In this document: piece by piece, positions 15,985 to 25,593 of the stretch
How the letters are laid out: each line of letters opens with the position of its first letter
How positions within the stretch are numbered: the first letter of the stretch is position 1
Assembly: GCA_019635585.1 (NCBI GenBank)
Contig: JAHBZE010000001.1
Coordinates: 1,302,001-1,366,000, forward strand
DNA: 64,000 bases
Source: Xanthobacteraceae bacterium
GTDB lineage: Bacteria > Pseudomonadota > Alphaproteobacteria > Rhizobiales > Xanthobacteraceae
Reading direction: 5' to 3'
The notes under the pieces: model-generated
The model's database searches: none
Told to the model about the DNA's origin: nothing
What the model saw: only the letters and a program-made list of their open reading frames with translations
Translations under genes and position numbers: made by a program

Positions 15985-17838
15985 ATGCCCGACCAAAAAA
16001 ATACGATTCTCGCGATCGTCCTTTCGGTGATCGTGCTTATCGGCTGGCAGTACTTCGTCGCGAGCCCGCAGATCGAAAAGCAGAAGCAGATTCAGAAGCA
16101 GCAGGAAGCGCTGACCAAGGCGCCGCAGCCGCAGGGTCCGCAGACGCCTTCCACCAATCCGCAGTCGCCGTCGGCGCCGCAAACGCCGAACGCGTCGCAG
16201 CCGCAGACGCCCACCGCCACGCAGCAGCCGGCTTCGCTCACACGCGATCAGGTACTCGCCGCTTCCGGCCCGCGCATCCAGATCGAAACGCCGCGTATCC
16301 GCGGCTCGATCGCGCTCAAAGGCGCGCGCATCGACGACGTTTCGCTAAGCGACTATCACGAGACAGTCGACCCGAAGAGCCCGAACATCATCCTGCTTGC
16401 ACCTTCCGGCAGCCCGCTGCCGTTCTATGCCGAGTTTGGCTGGGTCGCGGCCGATCAGAAGATCAAAGTGCCGGATGCGGAAACCGTTTGGACGCGCGAC
16501 GGCGGCAGCGGCGCGCTGACGCCGGATAGTCCGGTCAAGCTCGTTTGGAACAACGGCGCGGGCGTCACCTTCCGCCGCACGATCTCGATCGACAGGAACT
16601 ACATGTTCAAGGTCGTCGATGAGGTCGAGAACGGCACGCAGGAAACGCTGCAGCTCTTTCCTTATGCGCTGGTTTCGCGCCACGGCACCCCGAAAGTGCT
16701 CGGCTATTACATCCTGCATGAAGGCCTCGTCGGCGTGACCGGCGACAGCAAGCTGCATGAACTCCAGTATTCGAAAATCGTCGACAAGCCGGCGGAAATC
16801 TTCAAGACCACCGGCGGTTGGTTCGGCATCACCGATAAATATTGGGCAGCCGCGCTCGTGCCGCCGCAGGATGCGACTCTCACCGCGCGCTTCTCCTCCG
16901 GCAATCTTGGCGCGGCCAAGACATACCAGTCCGACTATCTGCTCGACGCCGTTTCGGTAACGCCGGGCAACAAGGCACAGACGCAATCGCGGCTGTTCGC
17001 CGGCGCGAAGGAAGTCGCGGTGGTGGATGCCTACGAGAAGAACGAGAACATCAAGAGCTTCGAACTTCTGATCGACTGGGGCTGGTTTTACTTCATCACC
17101 AAACCACTCTTTAAGCTAATCGACTACTTCTACAAGCTGTTCGGCAACTTCGGTTATTCGATCCTGATCGTGACCGTGCTGATCAAGCTCGCCTTCTTCT
17201 GGTTCGCCAACAAGTCTTACGCCTCTATGGCGAAGATGAAGAAGGTGCAGCCGATGATGGAGGAAATTCGCAAGCGCTACGCCGACGACAAGGTTGCGCA
17301 GCAGCAGGCACTGATGGAGCTCTACAAGAAGGAGAAGATCAATCCGCTCGCGGGCTGCTGGCCGATCCTGATTCAGATTCCGGTGTTCTTCGCTCTCTAC
17401 AAGGTGCTGTTCATCACGATCGAAATGCGCCACGCGCCGTTCGTCGGCTGGATCCGCGATCTTTCGGCGCCGGACCCGACCAATCTGTTCAACCTGTTCG
17501 GGCTCCTGCCATTCGATCCAACGATGATCCCGGTATTCGGCCAGTTCCTGCATCTCGGTGTGTGGCCGATCCTCATGGGCTTCACCATGTGGGCGCAGAT
17601 GAAGATGAACCCCTCGCCGCCGGATCCGACGCAGAAGATGATCTTCGACTGGATGCCGCTGATCTTCACCTTCCTGCTCGCCTCGTTTCCGGCCGGTCTG
17701 GTGATCTACTGGACCTGGAACAACTTCCTCTCGGTGGTGCAGCAGGGCGTGATCATGAAGCGCAATGGCGCGAAGATCGAACTTTGGGACAACCTCCGGG
17801 CACTCGTACCCAAGAAAAAAGCCGCGAACGACAACTAG
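15985..17838 (+). CDS. yidC: Membrane protein insertase YidC
   Basis: 617 aa, the usual size for Gram-negative YidC. It has an N-terminal membrane anchor (about 8-24), then a Gln/Pro-rich linker (about 30-85, with repeated PQTP-like units). A periplasmic beta-sandwich domain runs to about 350, followed by the conserved five-helix insertase core ending with a basic tail. It inserts inner-membrane proteins alone or with SecYEG. The start has GGAG 7 bp upstream. The proline/glutamine-rich linker is longer and more repetitive than the E. coli one. Confidence 0.96.
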   Translation: MPDQKNTILAIVLSVIVLIGWQYFVASPQIEKQKQIQKQQEALTKAPQPQGPQTPSTNPQSPSAPQTPNASQPQTPTATQQPASLTRDQVLAASGPRIQIETPRIRGSIALKGARIDDVSLSDYHETVDPKSPNIILLAPSGSPLPFYAEFGWVAADQKIKVPDAETVWTRDGGSGALTPDSPVKLVWNNGAGVTFRRTISIDRNYMFKVVDEVENGTQETLQLFPYALVSRHGTPKVLGYYILHEGLVGVTGDSKLHELQYSKIVDKPAEIFKTTGGWFGITDKYWAAALVPPQDATLTARFSSGNLGAAKTYQSDYLLDAVSVTPGNKAQTQSRLFAGAKEVAVVDAYEKNENIKSFELLIDWGWFYFITKPLFKLIDYFYKLFGNFGYSILIVTVLIKLAFFWFANKSYASMAKMKKVQPMMEEIRKRYADDKVAQQQALMELYKKEKINPLAGCWPILIQIPVFFALYKVLFITIEMRHAPFVGWIRDLSAPDPTNLFNLFGLLPFDPTMIPVFGQFLHLGVWPILMGFTMWAQMKMNPSPPDPTQKMIFDWMPLIFTFLLASFPAGLVIYWTWNNFLSVVQQGVIMKRNGAKIELWDNLRALVPKKKAANDN

Positions 17839-17864
17839 CGGCGGCAAAAATCCAGACGAAATTG

Positions 17865-17894
17865 CATGACCCGTTTCCCTTGAAACGGGTCATG
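17865..17894. terminator. 13-bp perfect hairpin after yidC
   Basis: CATGACCCGTTTC and GAAACGGGTCATG form a perfect 13-bp stem around a CCTT loop, 26 bp after the yidC stop and 19 bp before the ABC-F start. A weak run (TGCTTT) follows. It is most simply an intrinsic terminator or attenuator separating yidC from the ABC-F gene. Confidence 0.65.
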
Positions 17895-17913
17895 TGCTTT
17901 AGAGGCGCCCATC

Positions 17914-19773
17914 ATGATCGTTCTCGACGACATATCGCTCCGCGTCGCGGGGCGCCTGCTGATCGACCACGCCTCCGTGTCGATTCCGGAAGGCGCGCAT
18001 GTCGGCGTGGTCGGCCGCAACGGCTGCGGCAAGACCACGCTATTTCGCGCGATCGAGAACGAAATCGACATCGAGACCGGGTCGATCCACAAGCCCGCGC
18101 GGGCGCGTATCGGGCGCGTCGCGCAGGAAGCGCCGTCGGGACCGGACAGTTTGCTGGAGCGCGTGCTCGCGGCGGATGTCGAGCGTGCTTCGTTGCTCGC
18201 CGAGCGCGAAACCGCAACCGACCCGATGCGGATCGCGGAAATCGAAGTGCGGCTTGTCGACATCGACGCCTATTCCGCGCCGTCGAAGGCGGCGAAGATT
18301 CTCGCGGGGTTAGGCTTCAACGAGGAAGCGCAAGCGCGGCCTTGCTCTTCGTTCTCGGGCGGCTGGCGGATGCGGGTCGCGCTCGCGGCACTCCTGTTCG
18401 TCGAACCTGATTTGTTGCTGCTCGACGAGCCTACCAACTATCTCGACCTCGAAGGCACGTTGTGGCTGCAGGATTATCTCGCGAAATATCCGCACACGAT
18501 CATTCTGATTTCGCATGATCGCGATTTACTCGACACTTCCGTCACGCACATCCTTCACTTCGATCAGAAGAAGCTGAAGCTTTACCGCGGCGGGTTCTCT
18601 TCGTTCGACCGCCAGCGGCGCGAAAAGCTCGTGCTCGACGAAAAGGCGCGGAAGAAGCAGGAAGCCGCTCGCGCGCACATGCAGGCCTTCGTCGACCGCT
18701 TCAAGGCGAAAGCCTCGAAGGCGCGCCAGGCGCAGTCGCGCGTGAAGGCGCTTGCGAAGATGGAGCCGTTGGCTGCCCACATCGAGGACGCGCCGGCGGC
18801 AATTTCCATTCGCCATCCGGAGAAGACGTTGTCGCCGCCGATCATCGTCTATGACGGCGTCAATGTAGGCTACGAGCCGGGCAAGCCGATCCTGAAAAAT
18901 CTCGAACTGCGGATCGACGAAGACGACCGCATCGCGCTCTTGGGTCCAAACGGCAACGGCAAATCGACGTTCGCAAAATTGCTGGCGCAACGTCTCGAGC
19001 CCGAAGGCGGCAAGGTGGTACGCGCCTCGAAAATGGAGGTCGCCTATCTCGCGCAGCACCAGCTCGACGAGTTGAACCCCGAACATTCGCCCGCCGAGCA
19101 TGTGCGCGAACTGATGCCGGGCGCGCATGAATCGAAAATCCGCGCGCGCGCGGCGGAAATGGGGTTTTCCGCTGCTGCCGCTGACACGAAAGTCTCGCAG
19201 CTATCGGGCGGCGAGAAGGCGCGGCTGTTGCTCGGGCTTGCCGCGTTTCACGGGCCGCACTTGCTCATTCTCGACGAGCCGACCAACCACCTCGACATTG
19301 AGGCGCGTGCGGCGCTGATCGAGGCGGTGAACGACTATCCCGGCGCGGTCATCCTCGTTTCACACGACCGGCATCTGCTCGAAGCCTGCGCCGACCGGCT
19401 GTGGCTGGTCGCGAACGGCACCGTGAAACCTTACGAAGGCGACCTCGACCAGTACCGCCGCGACGTGCTTGGCGGCGCGGGTGCGGACCGCATGAGCGGC
19501 AAGGAGCGGCGCGCGGCGAACAACAACGGCGCGAAAAAGCCTTCGCTCGGCAGTATCAACAAGAAGATCACGGCGCTCGAAGCGCAGGTGCAGAGGCTGG
19601 AAGAAGAAATCGCGAAGATCGACGCACAACTCGCCGACGTTTCGCTGCACCAGCGCGACCCGAAGAGAGCAAGCACGCTCGGCGAGCAGCGCGCCAAAGC
19701 GTCGGATGCCCTCGCGAAAGCCGAAGCGGAATGGCTTGAGCTTTCCTCCGAACGCGAGGCGATGGGAGCGTGA
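17914..19773 (+). CDS. ABC-F family ATPase (Uup/EttA-like)
   Basis: 619 aa, two ABC domains in one chain and no membrane segment. Domain 1 has GRNGCGKTT, SGGWRMR and LLLDEPTNYLD. Domain 2 has GPNGNGKST, LSGGEKARLLL and LILDEPTNHLD. The basic linker (about 235-300) fits the ABC-F P-site tRNA interaction motif. A C-terminal coiled coil (about 545-610) resembles Uup. ABC-F proteins act on ribosomes, affecting translation or antibiotic sensitivity. It lies between yidC and engB, which are usually neighbours in this group, and overlaps engB by 4 bp. No clue points to a specific antibiotic. Confidence 0.9.
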   Translation: MIVLDDISLRVAGRLLIDHASVSIPEGAHVGVVGRNGCGKTTLFRAIENEIDIETGSIHKPARARIGRVAQEAPSGPDSLLERVLAADVERASLLAERETATDPMRIAEIEVRLVDIDAYSAPSKAAKILAGLGFNEEAQARPCSSFSGGWRMRVALAALLFVEPDLLLLDEPTNYLDLEGTLWLQDYLAKYPHTIILISHDRDLLDTSVTHILHFDQKKLKLYRGGFSSFDRQRREKLVLDEKARKKQEAARAHMQAFVDRFKAKASKARQAQSRVKALAKMEPLAAHIEDAPAAISIRHPEKTLSPPIIVYDGVNVGYEPGKPILKNLELRIDEDDRIALLGPNGNGKSTFAKLLAQRLEPEGGKVVRASKMEVAYLAQHQLDELNPEHSPAEHVRELMPGAHESKIRARAAEMGFSAAAADTKVSQLSGGEKARLLLGLAAFHGPHLLILDEPTNHLDIEARAALIEAVNDYPGAVILVSHDRHLLEACADRLWLVANGTVKPYEGDLDQYRRDVLGGAGADRMSGKERRAANNNGAKKPSLGSINKKITALEAQVQRLEEEIAKIDAQLADVSLHQRDPKRASTLGEQRAKASDALAKAEAEWLELSSEREAMGA

Positions 19774-20435
19774 GCATGGATTTCACCTCACGCGAGATCG
19801 AAGCAGGCCGGAAACTATTCGCAGGCGAGTTCGAATTTTTCGCAGGCGCCGACAAACCCGATGCCTTGCCGAAGCCCAAAGGCATCGAGGTCGCCTTCGC
19901 CGGGCGCTCGAATGTCGGCAAATCGAGCCTGATCAACGCGCTCACGAACCGCAAGGCGCTGGCGCGGGTTTCGATCACGCCAGGCCGCACACAACAGATC
20001 AACTTCTTCAAGTCGCAGAGCGACCTAGTGCTCGTGGATTTGCCCGGCTACGGCTATGCGAAAGCGGCAAAAGAAAAAGTGAAAGCCTGGAGCGGCTTCG
20101 TGCGCGTCTATCTGCAGAAGCGCGCAAATCTCGGCCGCGTGATCGTCCTGATAGATGCGCGTCATGGCGTGAAGGCAAACGACGCCGAGATGTTAGATGA
20201 ATTCGACAAGACTGCCGTGAGCTACATGGTCGTGCTGACGAAGTGCGACGAAGTGAAAGCCGCCGATCTGCCGAAGCGTATCGAGGAAACAAAAGCCGCG
20301 ATCGCCAAACGCCCCGCGGCGTTCCCGGAAGTGTTCGCAACCTCCTCGCACAAAGGCAAAGGCATCGCCGAAGTGCGCGCCGCGATCATCCGGCTGATGA
20401 ACGAGCGCGGCTATTCCTCGTCGTTTTCTTCCTGA
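19770..20435 (+). CDS. engB: Ribosome biogenesis GTPase EngB/YsxC
   Basis: 221 aa. The GTPase motifs are G1 GRSNVGKSS, G2 TPGRTQ, G3 DLPGYGYA and G4 TKCDE. EngB assists late assembly of the large ribosomal subunit. The GTG at 19770 overlaps the ABC-F stop as GTGA; an ATG two codons on (19776) is an equally good start. Its 3' end overlaps the oppositely oriented membrane-protein gene by 25 bp. Confidence 0.94.
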   Translation: MSMDFTSREIEAGRKLFAGEFEFFAGADKPDALPKPKGIEVAFAGRSNVGKSSLINALTNRKALARVSITPGRTQQINFFKSQSDLVLVDLPGYGYAKAAKEKVKAWSGFVRVYLQKRANLGRVIVLIDARHGVKANDAEMLDEFDKTAVSYMVVLTKCDEVKAADLPKRIEETKAAIAKRPAAFPEVFATSSHKGKGIAEVRAAIIRLMNERGYSSSFSS

Positions 20436-22072
20436 TCTTTCTTCGGCTGATCCGTTTTCTGCTTGTCGGCATCCGGCTTTGCTTCCGGTGTCTTGTCAGG
20501 CGCGGGACGGATTACCTTGTAGAGCTGGAAGCGCGGCCCTTCCTTCACGAGTTCGAGATGTTCGGTGTCAGGGTTCACCGCACCGGGCTCGGTAAAGAGC
20601 AGATAGACGTAATCGAAATTCGTCGGCCAGTTGTCCCAGTAATTGTCGGCCTCGTCGGCCTCGACCTCGGTGGCGAGAATGAACTGCCCGAGACTCGGCG
20701 GCGTACCGTCGTCAGTGTCGACGATCCTGGAATATTTATTGCGGGTCTGGAGAATTTGCTTGCCCTCCACCGTGAAGGCGGTGGTGACGAGCGAGGATTT
20801 TTCGATCATCGCGAGGCAAGCGGCGTGAATATAAGGAAGGTCGCGGCCTGCCTCGCCCGCGCTCGCATCAGCATAGACCACGAGCACGCGCGAGCCGCGC
20901 GTGATTTCGTTGACGGAGTTCCGGAATTCGAGCGTGCCGCCGGAAAGCTGCCGCCAAACGATTTCCACTTCCGCGACACGGATCGCAAGCAGCACGAAAA
21001 GCACGGCGGCGAAAGCCTGCCGCACGGTCTTGCGCTTGAGTTCGAGATGCAGACAGGCCACGATCATAAACGCGAGCCCGATCGGCAGCCGCTGGTCGGC
21101 AAGATAGGTCGCAAAAATTACACGGGGCATCGCGAGATAGACCACGCCGCCGACCGCAAGCAGAAACCAGCCGAAGCGGTGGAAATGCAGCACGCGATAG
21201 CGCATCGCCCATAGCCCAGCCGCGACCACGATCGCGGCAAGGATGATCGCGATCAGATCGTAATAGGTTTCAAAGACGAACTTGATACCGTCGATCTTGC
21301 CGTCGGCCTCCCACGAAAACGTGCTCGCAAGTTGCAGCGTCGGGCTGAGATAGAGCAGCGGCAGGACGATCAAGAACGGCAGGCCCGCCGACATGAATTC
21401 GAGATAGTCGCGAGACGTGAGCTTTCCGGGGTTCCGCCACAAACGATAAAGCTCGAACGCGAGCAGGCCGACGCCGTAAACGCCGACCGCGAAGAGGTGG
21501 CAGAAGAATAGCAAAAGCACGAACAGGAGCGATATAAAGTAGCGCAGCCGCCAGGCGCGCTCGCGCAGGCCAATCCAGCTCGCCAGCGCCCACAGCGCGA
21601 CGCCAACACCAAACAGATAGTTCATGACGCCGACCAAGAGCACGCCGTTATAAAGTAGCGGAAACGAGATCAGCGGCATCGCCGACCAGTAGCCGTAGAG
21701 CGCGCGGTTCAGCGCAAGCGTGCCGGAGAGTGTCAGCACGAAGATCGAGATCACGAAAATCTGCCCGGCGGCATAGATGTTCATGAAGCGGTCGAGGAAG
21801 GGCACCACCAGATCCATGATCAGGTTCGGGATCACAGCCCATTGGATCTCGTAGAACTTGGCGAGCAGCGGATCGGAGCCGATGGTCGCGATCACGTGCA
21901 TGCGCGCCAGATGGTTCGCATAGTCGCCGAGCGGCACCAGCGGATGGGTCAGGACCGGCACCGCGGCGACGATGCTGAGCAGAACGAAGAGCGCCGCGAT
22001 CGCGCGCGGTGAAAAGTCGCCGGGGCGCAATGCACCCCGTTTCCGTCTCGGTATTCCCATGGCCGGCCGCAT
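20411..22072 (-). CDS. Large polytopic membrane protein of unknown function
   Basis: 553 aa from the ATG at 22072 (another ATG at 22060; open frame to 22165). About ten hydrophobic segments span residues 20-380, followed by a soluble domain and a charged tail ending in Lys/Asp/Glu repeats. The layout resembles GT-C type glycosyltransferases (loop with DYANHLARM after the first helix), but I do not see a motif that proves it. The gene stands alone on this strand, overlaps the end of engB by 25 bp and is divergent from argB. Confidence 0.65.
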   Translation of the reverse strand: MRPAMGIPRRKRGALRPGDFSPRAIAALFVLLSIVAAVPVLTHPLVPLGDYANHLARMHVIATIGSDPLLAKFYEIQWAVIPNLIMDLVVPFLDRFMNIYAAGQIFVISIFVLTLSGTLALNRALYGYWSAMPLISFPLLYNGVLLVGVMNYLFGVGVALWALASWIGLRERAWRLRYFISLLFVLLLFFCHLFAVGVYGVGLLAFELYRLWRNPGKLTSRDYLEFMSAGLPFLIVLPLLYLSPTLQLASTFSWEADGKIDGIKFVFETYYDLIAIILAAIVVAAGLWAMRYRVLHFHRFGWFLLAVGGVVYLAMPRVIFATYLADQRLPIGLAFMIVACLHLELKRKTVRQAFAAVLFVLLAIRVAEVEIVWRQLSGGTLEFRNSVNEITRGSRVLVVYADASAGEAGRDLPYIHAACLAMIEKSSLVTTAFTVEGKQILQTRNKYSRIVDTDDGTPPSLGQFILATEVEADEADNYWDNWPTNFDYVYLLFTEPGAVNPDTEHLELVKEGPRFQLYKVIRPAPDKTPEAKPDADKQKTDQPKKDQEENDEE

Positions 22073-22203
22073 CTTGAAGTTGATCGATTCTCCGATTCGC
22101 GAATAATCCCGGCGCGATGAAGGCGGCATGAACGGGGGCGGCCGCCCTTTGGTTCCCGCCACCAAATCGGCTAGAAAGTTCCGCCAATCCGGAAACGAGT
22201 TTC

Positions 22204-23103
22204 ATGAGCAAAGACGCCATTCCCGCCGACGCCCACGAACAGGCGCGCATCCTCGCGCAGGCGCTGCCGCACATGCAGCGCTATGACGACGAGATCGTCG
22301 TGGTGAAATACGGTGGCCATGCCATGGGCGACGAGCATCTGGCGCGGGAGTTCGCCCGCGACATCGTGCTGCTCGAACAGACCGCGATCAATCCGGTCGT
22401 GGTCCATGGCGGGGGGCCGCAGATTGGCCAGATGCTGGACAAGCTCGGCATCAAATCCGAGTTCAAGGACGGCTTGCGCGTCACCGACCAGAAGACGGTC
22501 GAAGTGGTCGAGATGGTGCTCGCGGGTTCGATCAACAAGCAGATCGTCGGCTTCATCAACGAAGCTGGCGGCCGCGCCGTCGGCCTTTGCGGCAAAGACG
22601 GCAACATGGTCAAGGCGAAGAAGGTCACGCGCACCACACGCGACAAGGATTCCAACATCGAGAAGGCGATCGACCTCGGCTTCGTCGGCGAACCGGCCGA
22701 TGTCGACACCACCGTGCTCGAACAAATCTTGGGGCGCGAACTGATCCCGGTGCTCGCGCCGGTCGCAGCCGGCGTCAATGGCGGCACCTTCAACGTAAAC
22801 GCCGACACCTTCGCGGGCGCGATCGCTGGTGCGCTGAATGCCAAGCGGCTTTTGCTTCTCACCGATGTTCCCGGCGTGCTCGACAAATCGAAAAAGCTCA
22901 TTCCGGAACTGTCGCTCAAAGACGCGCGCAAGCTGATCGCGGACGGTACGATCTCGGGCGGCATGATCCCGAAAGTCGAGACCTGCATCGACGCGCTCGA
23001 GCGCGGCGTCGAAGGCGTCGTCATTCTCGACGGCAAGGTGCAGCACGCGGTTCTGCTCGAACTCTTGACCGATCACGGCGCAGGAACGCTGATCAAACGC
23101 TGA
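22204..23103 (+). CDS. argB: Acetylglutamate kinase
   Basis: 299 aa. Amino-acid kinase fold with [11 protein letters not shown] near the N-terminus and [10 protein letters not shown], the glycine-rich loops for ATP and N-acetylglutamate. It phosphorylates N-acetyl-L-glutamate, the second and usually Arg-regulated step of arginine synthesis. It shares one base with the next gene (TGATG), so the two are co-translated. Confidence 0.96.
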   Translation: MSKDAIPADAHEQARILAQALPHMQRYDDEIVVVKYGGHAMGDEHLAREFARDIVLLEQTAINPVVVHGGGPQIGQMLDKLGIKSEFKDGLRVTDQKTVEVVEMVLAGSINKQIVGFINEAGGRAVGLCGKDGNMVKAKKVTRTTRDKDSNIEKAIDLGFVGEPADVDTTVLEQILGRELIPVLAPVAAGVNGGTFNVNADTFAGAIAGALNAKRLLLLTDVPGVLDKSKKLIPELSLKDARKLIADGTISGGMIPKVETCIDALERGVEGVVILDGKVQHAVLLELLTDHGAGTLIKR

Positions 23104-24095
23104 TGCGTTTTCTTCTCGCAGCGGTCTTCCTGCTCGCTGCGATGCAGCCCGCGCGCGCCGATCTAGAGATCTGCAATCGCACGAGTTTCGTGATTGAGGC
23201 GGCGATCGGCATCGAAAGTAAGGGGGCCGCCGCGACGCGCGGCTGGTTTCGCGTCGATCCGGGCGCTTGCCGCGTCGTGTTGCGCGGGGAGCCGATCGCC
23301 GACCATCTCTATCTTCATGCCCGTGCGCTTGCGCTTTACGGTGCGCTGCGGCCCCTGAGCGCCGCGCATATCGATCTCTGCACCGGCAGCGGCGACTTCT
23401 TGCTGGCGGGCGCGAAACAATGCGCGAAAGCCGAAGACCGTCTGTTGCCGTTTGCGGAAGTGAGACCGAGCAAGTCGGGCGACAACTCCGCGCTCTTCGT
23501 CGCGGAGAGTGCGGGCTATGACGCCGAGCAGGCGCGCTTCGCCGCGATCCAGCGATTGTTGACGCTCGCCGGGTTCGACGCCGAGCCGGTCGACGGGATG
23601 CCCGGCGCGAAGAGCGAGCTTGCGCTCGCCGCATTCCTGAAAAGCAGAAATATCACCGCGGAAGCAGCGCTGCGCGCAGATTTCATTGACCTGCTGCTCG
23701 CTGCAGCACGCGACGGACAGGCGCCCGGACTTCTTTGGTGCAACGATACCAAGCACGCGGTGATGGCTGCACTCGGCAGCGAAGAAGACGGCGCGGTGGT
23801 CACGCGCGGCTGGTGGCGGATCGAACCGGGCGCCTGCATACGTCCAGAAGTGCCGCGCCGCGCATCGGCCCGCCTCTACAGCTTCGCCGAAGCGGTCGAT
23901 GTGTCAGGTGCGGTCGTCGAGCAAAAAGGTCGTCCGCTATTCTGGGGTGGAAACAACAGATTCTGCGTGAAAAGCATCCGCTTTGAAATCCGCGATCACG
24001 TGAATTGCGAGGCGCGCGGGCTGGACACCAAAGCCTTTGTACCGGTCGAGCTTTCGCGGCAAAGCGGCGCGATGCTGCGCTTTCGCGAGCCGTGA
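23103..24095 (+). CDS. Exported protein with two DUF1036 domains
   Basis: 330 aa with a signal peptide ([19 protein letters not shown], cleavage near 19). Two DUF1036 units are readable: CNRTSFVIEAAIG with TRGWFRVDPGAC, and CNDTKHAVMAALG with TRGWWRIEPGAC. Between them, about 140-195, RLLTLAGFDAEPVDGMPG resembles a peptidoglycan-binding (PGBD) fold. DUF1036 has no assigned function; the signal peptide places the protein in the periplasm. The start codon overlaps the argB stop. Confidence 0.75.
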   Translation: MRFLLAAVFLLAAMQPARADLEICNRTSFVIEAAIGIESKGAAATRGWFRVDPGACRVVLRGEPIADHLYLHARALALYGALRPLSAAHIDLCTGSGDFLLAGAKQCAKAEDRLLPFAEVRPSKSGDNSALFVAESAGYDAEQARFAAIQRLLTLAGFDAEPVDGMPGAKSELALAAFLKSRNITAEAALRADFIDLLLAAARDGQAPGLLWCNDTKHAVMAALGSEEDGAVVTRGWWRIEPGACIRPEVPRRASARLYSFAEAVDVSGAVVEQKGRPLFWGGNNRFCVKSIRFEIRDHVNCEARGLDTKAFVPVELSRQSGAMLRFREP

Positions 24096-24168
24096 GCATC
24101 TGCGGTTGACAACGCTATGTCCCGCACGGGAAAACCGCGCGCGATTTTCATGAACCGGAGCCAAGCCC

Positions 24169-25017
24169 GTGAAGCCCGCCGAACTCGAAAAGACAATCGA
24201 CGAAGCCTTTGCCGATGCCGGAAAGATCGGCCCGAAGACCAAGGGCAAGGTCCGCAAGGCGGTCGATGAAGCGCTCGATTTGCTTGACGCAGGCAAGGCG
24301 CGCGTCGCGGAGAAACAGGCAAACGGTGATTGGCGCGTCAATCAATGGCTCAAGAAAGCGGTGCTCTTGTCCTTCCGCCTAAACGACATGGCGACGATCA
24401 AGGGCGGGCCCGGCCGCGCCGTATGGTGGGACAAGGTGCCGTCGAAGTTCGACGGCTGGAAACCGGCGCAATTTAAAAAAGCGGGCTTCCGGGCGGTACC
24501 GGGCGCGATCGTGCGCCGCTCGGCCTTCATCGCCCCGGGCGCGGTCTTGATGCCGAGCTTCGTCAATCTCGGCGCACATGTCGGCGAGAACACCATGATC
24601 GACACCTGGGCAACGGTCGGCTCCTGCGCGCAGATCGGCAGGAAGGTGCACATCTCCGGCGGTGCGGGTATCGGCGGTGTGCTCGAGCCGTTGCAGGCCG
24701 GGCCGGTCGTGATCGAAGACAACTGTTTTGTCGGCGCGCGCGCGGAAGTCGCCGAGGGCGTGATCGTGCGCGAAGGCTCGGTGCTTTCGATGGGCGTGTT
24801 TCTGGGCGCATCGACCAAGATCGTCGATCGCGAGACCGGGAAGATCTACATGGGCGAGGTGCCGCCCTACTCGGTCGTCGTGCCGGGCACGCTGCCGGGG
24901 AAGAGCGTATCGGGAAGTAATGAGCCGGGACCGGGTCTCTATTGCGCGGTGATCGTGAAGCGGGTCGACGAGAAAACCCGCTCCAAGACCTCGATCAACG
25001 AGTTGTTACGGGATTGA
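24169..25017 (+). CDS. dapD: Tetrahydrodipicolinate N-succinyltransferase
   Basis: 282 aa, the full family length. It starts at GTG 24169, with GGAG 9 bp upstream. The N-terminal helical part (to about 100) is followed by a left-handed beta-helix of hexapeptide repeats ([20 protein letters not shown] and onward). DapD transfers succinyl from succinyl-CoA in the lysine/diaminopimelate pathway. The pathway partner dapE lies 1.7 kb downstream on the same strand. Confidence 0.96.
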   Translation: MKPAELEKTIDEAFADAGKIGPKTKGKVRKAVDEALDLLDAGKARVAEKQANGDWRVNQWLKKAVLLSFRLNDMATIKGGPGRAVWWDKVPSKFDGWKPAQFKKAGFRAVPGAIVRRSAFIAPGAVLMPSFVNLGAHVGENTMIDTWATVGSCAQIGRKVHISGGAGIGGVLEPLQAGPVVIEDNCFVGARAEVAEGVIVREGSVLSMGVFLGASTKIVDRETGKIYMGEVPPYSVVVPGTLPGKSVSGSNEPGPGLYCAVIVKRVDEKTRSKTSINELLRD

Positions 25018-25124
25018 GCGAACCGCAGGCGCTATCGTTTTAAGGTTCAGACCCGTTCCAAATGCAGGCTTCCGAAGGGCCGCAATCCTGATAGCCTAGC
25101 GCCGGTTTTTCCGGGGCGTCGCAC

Positions 25125-25580
25125 ATGAATCCGCTTTATCTGTTTACGAGCGTCGAAGGCCGTATTTCGCGCCAGACCTACTGGCTCGGCATTATCATCA
25201 TCACCGTGGTCGGCCTGCCGGTGATCGCAGCTGCGACCTATCTCGGCGGCGGAACGGCGGGCGCAATCGCGAACTTGTTTTTCCTGTGGTGCGGCTTCGC
25301 GCTTTCGGTGAAGCGCGCGCAGGACCGCAACCGGCATTATCTTTTCGTCGCCGCCTACTTCGCGCTGGTCGCGATCGTGACGAACCTCACGGCGAGCCAA
25401 TCCAAAATGATGGGAACGATGGCGACCGAACAACGGCCGCTCGCAATCATCGTATCGCTTATTTTCCTCGCCTACGTGATTTTTCTCTTTATCGACCTCG
25501 GCCTGCGCCGCGGCACCATCGGGCCGAACAAATACGGCCCCGATCCGCTGCAGATGCCGGCGCAACCCTCGAACGCCTGA
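25125..25580 (+). CDS. DUF805 inner-membrane protein, first of a tandem pair
   Basis: 151 aa with four hydrophobic segments. DUF805 hallmarks are EGRISRQTYWLG near the N-terminus, KRAQDRN after the second segment, and RGTIGPNKYGPDPL at the C-terminus. Its function is not established. It is clearly paralogous to the next gene, from which it is separated by 13 bp. Confidence 0.85.
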   Translation: MNPLYLFTSVEGRISRQTYWLGIIIITVVGLPVIAAATYLGGGTAGAIANLFFLWCGFALSVKRAQDRNRHYLFVAAYFALVAIVTNLTASQSKMMGTMATEQRPLAIIVSLIFLAYVIFLFIDLGLRRGTIGPNKYGPDPLQMPAQPSNA

Positions 25581-25593
25581 AGTGGAATAAGAA

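Noticed and set aside
16090-16240. Tandem repeat or CRISPR-like array in yidC
   Set aside because: It is a Gln/Pro-rich coding linker with irregular units, in frame within the YidC protein.
22171-23634. A 487-codon minus-strand open frame
   Set aside because: Antisense to argB and the DUF1036 gene; low-complexity Arg-rich protein, a shadow frame.
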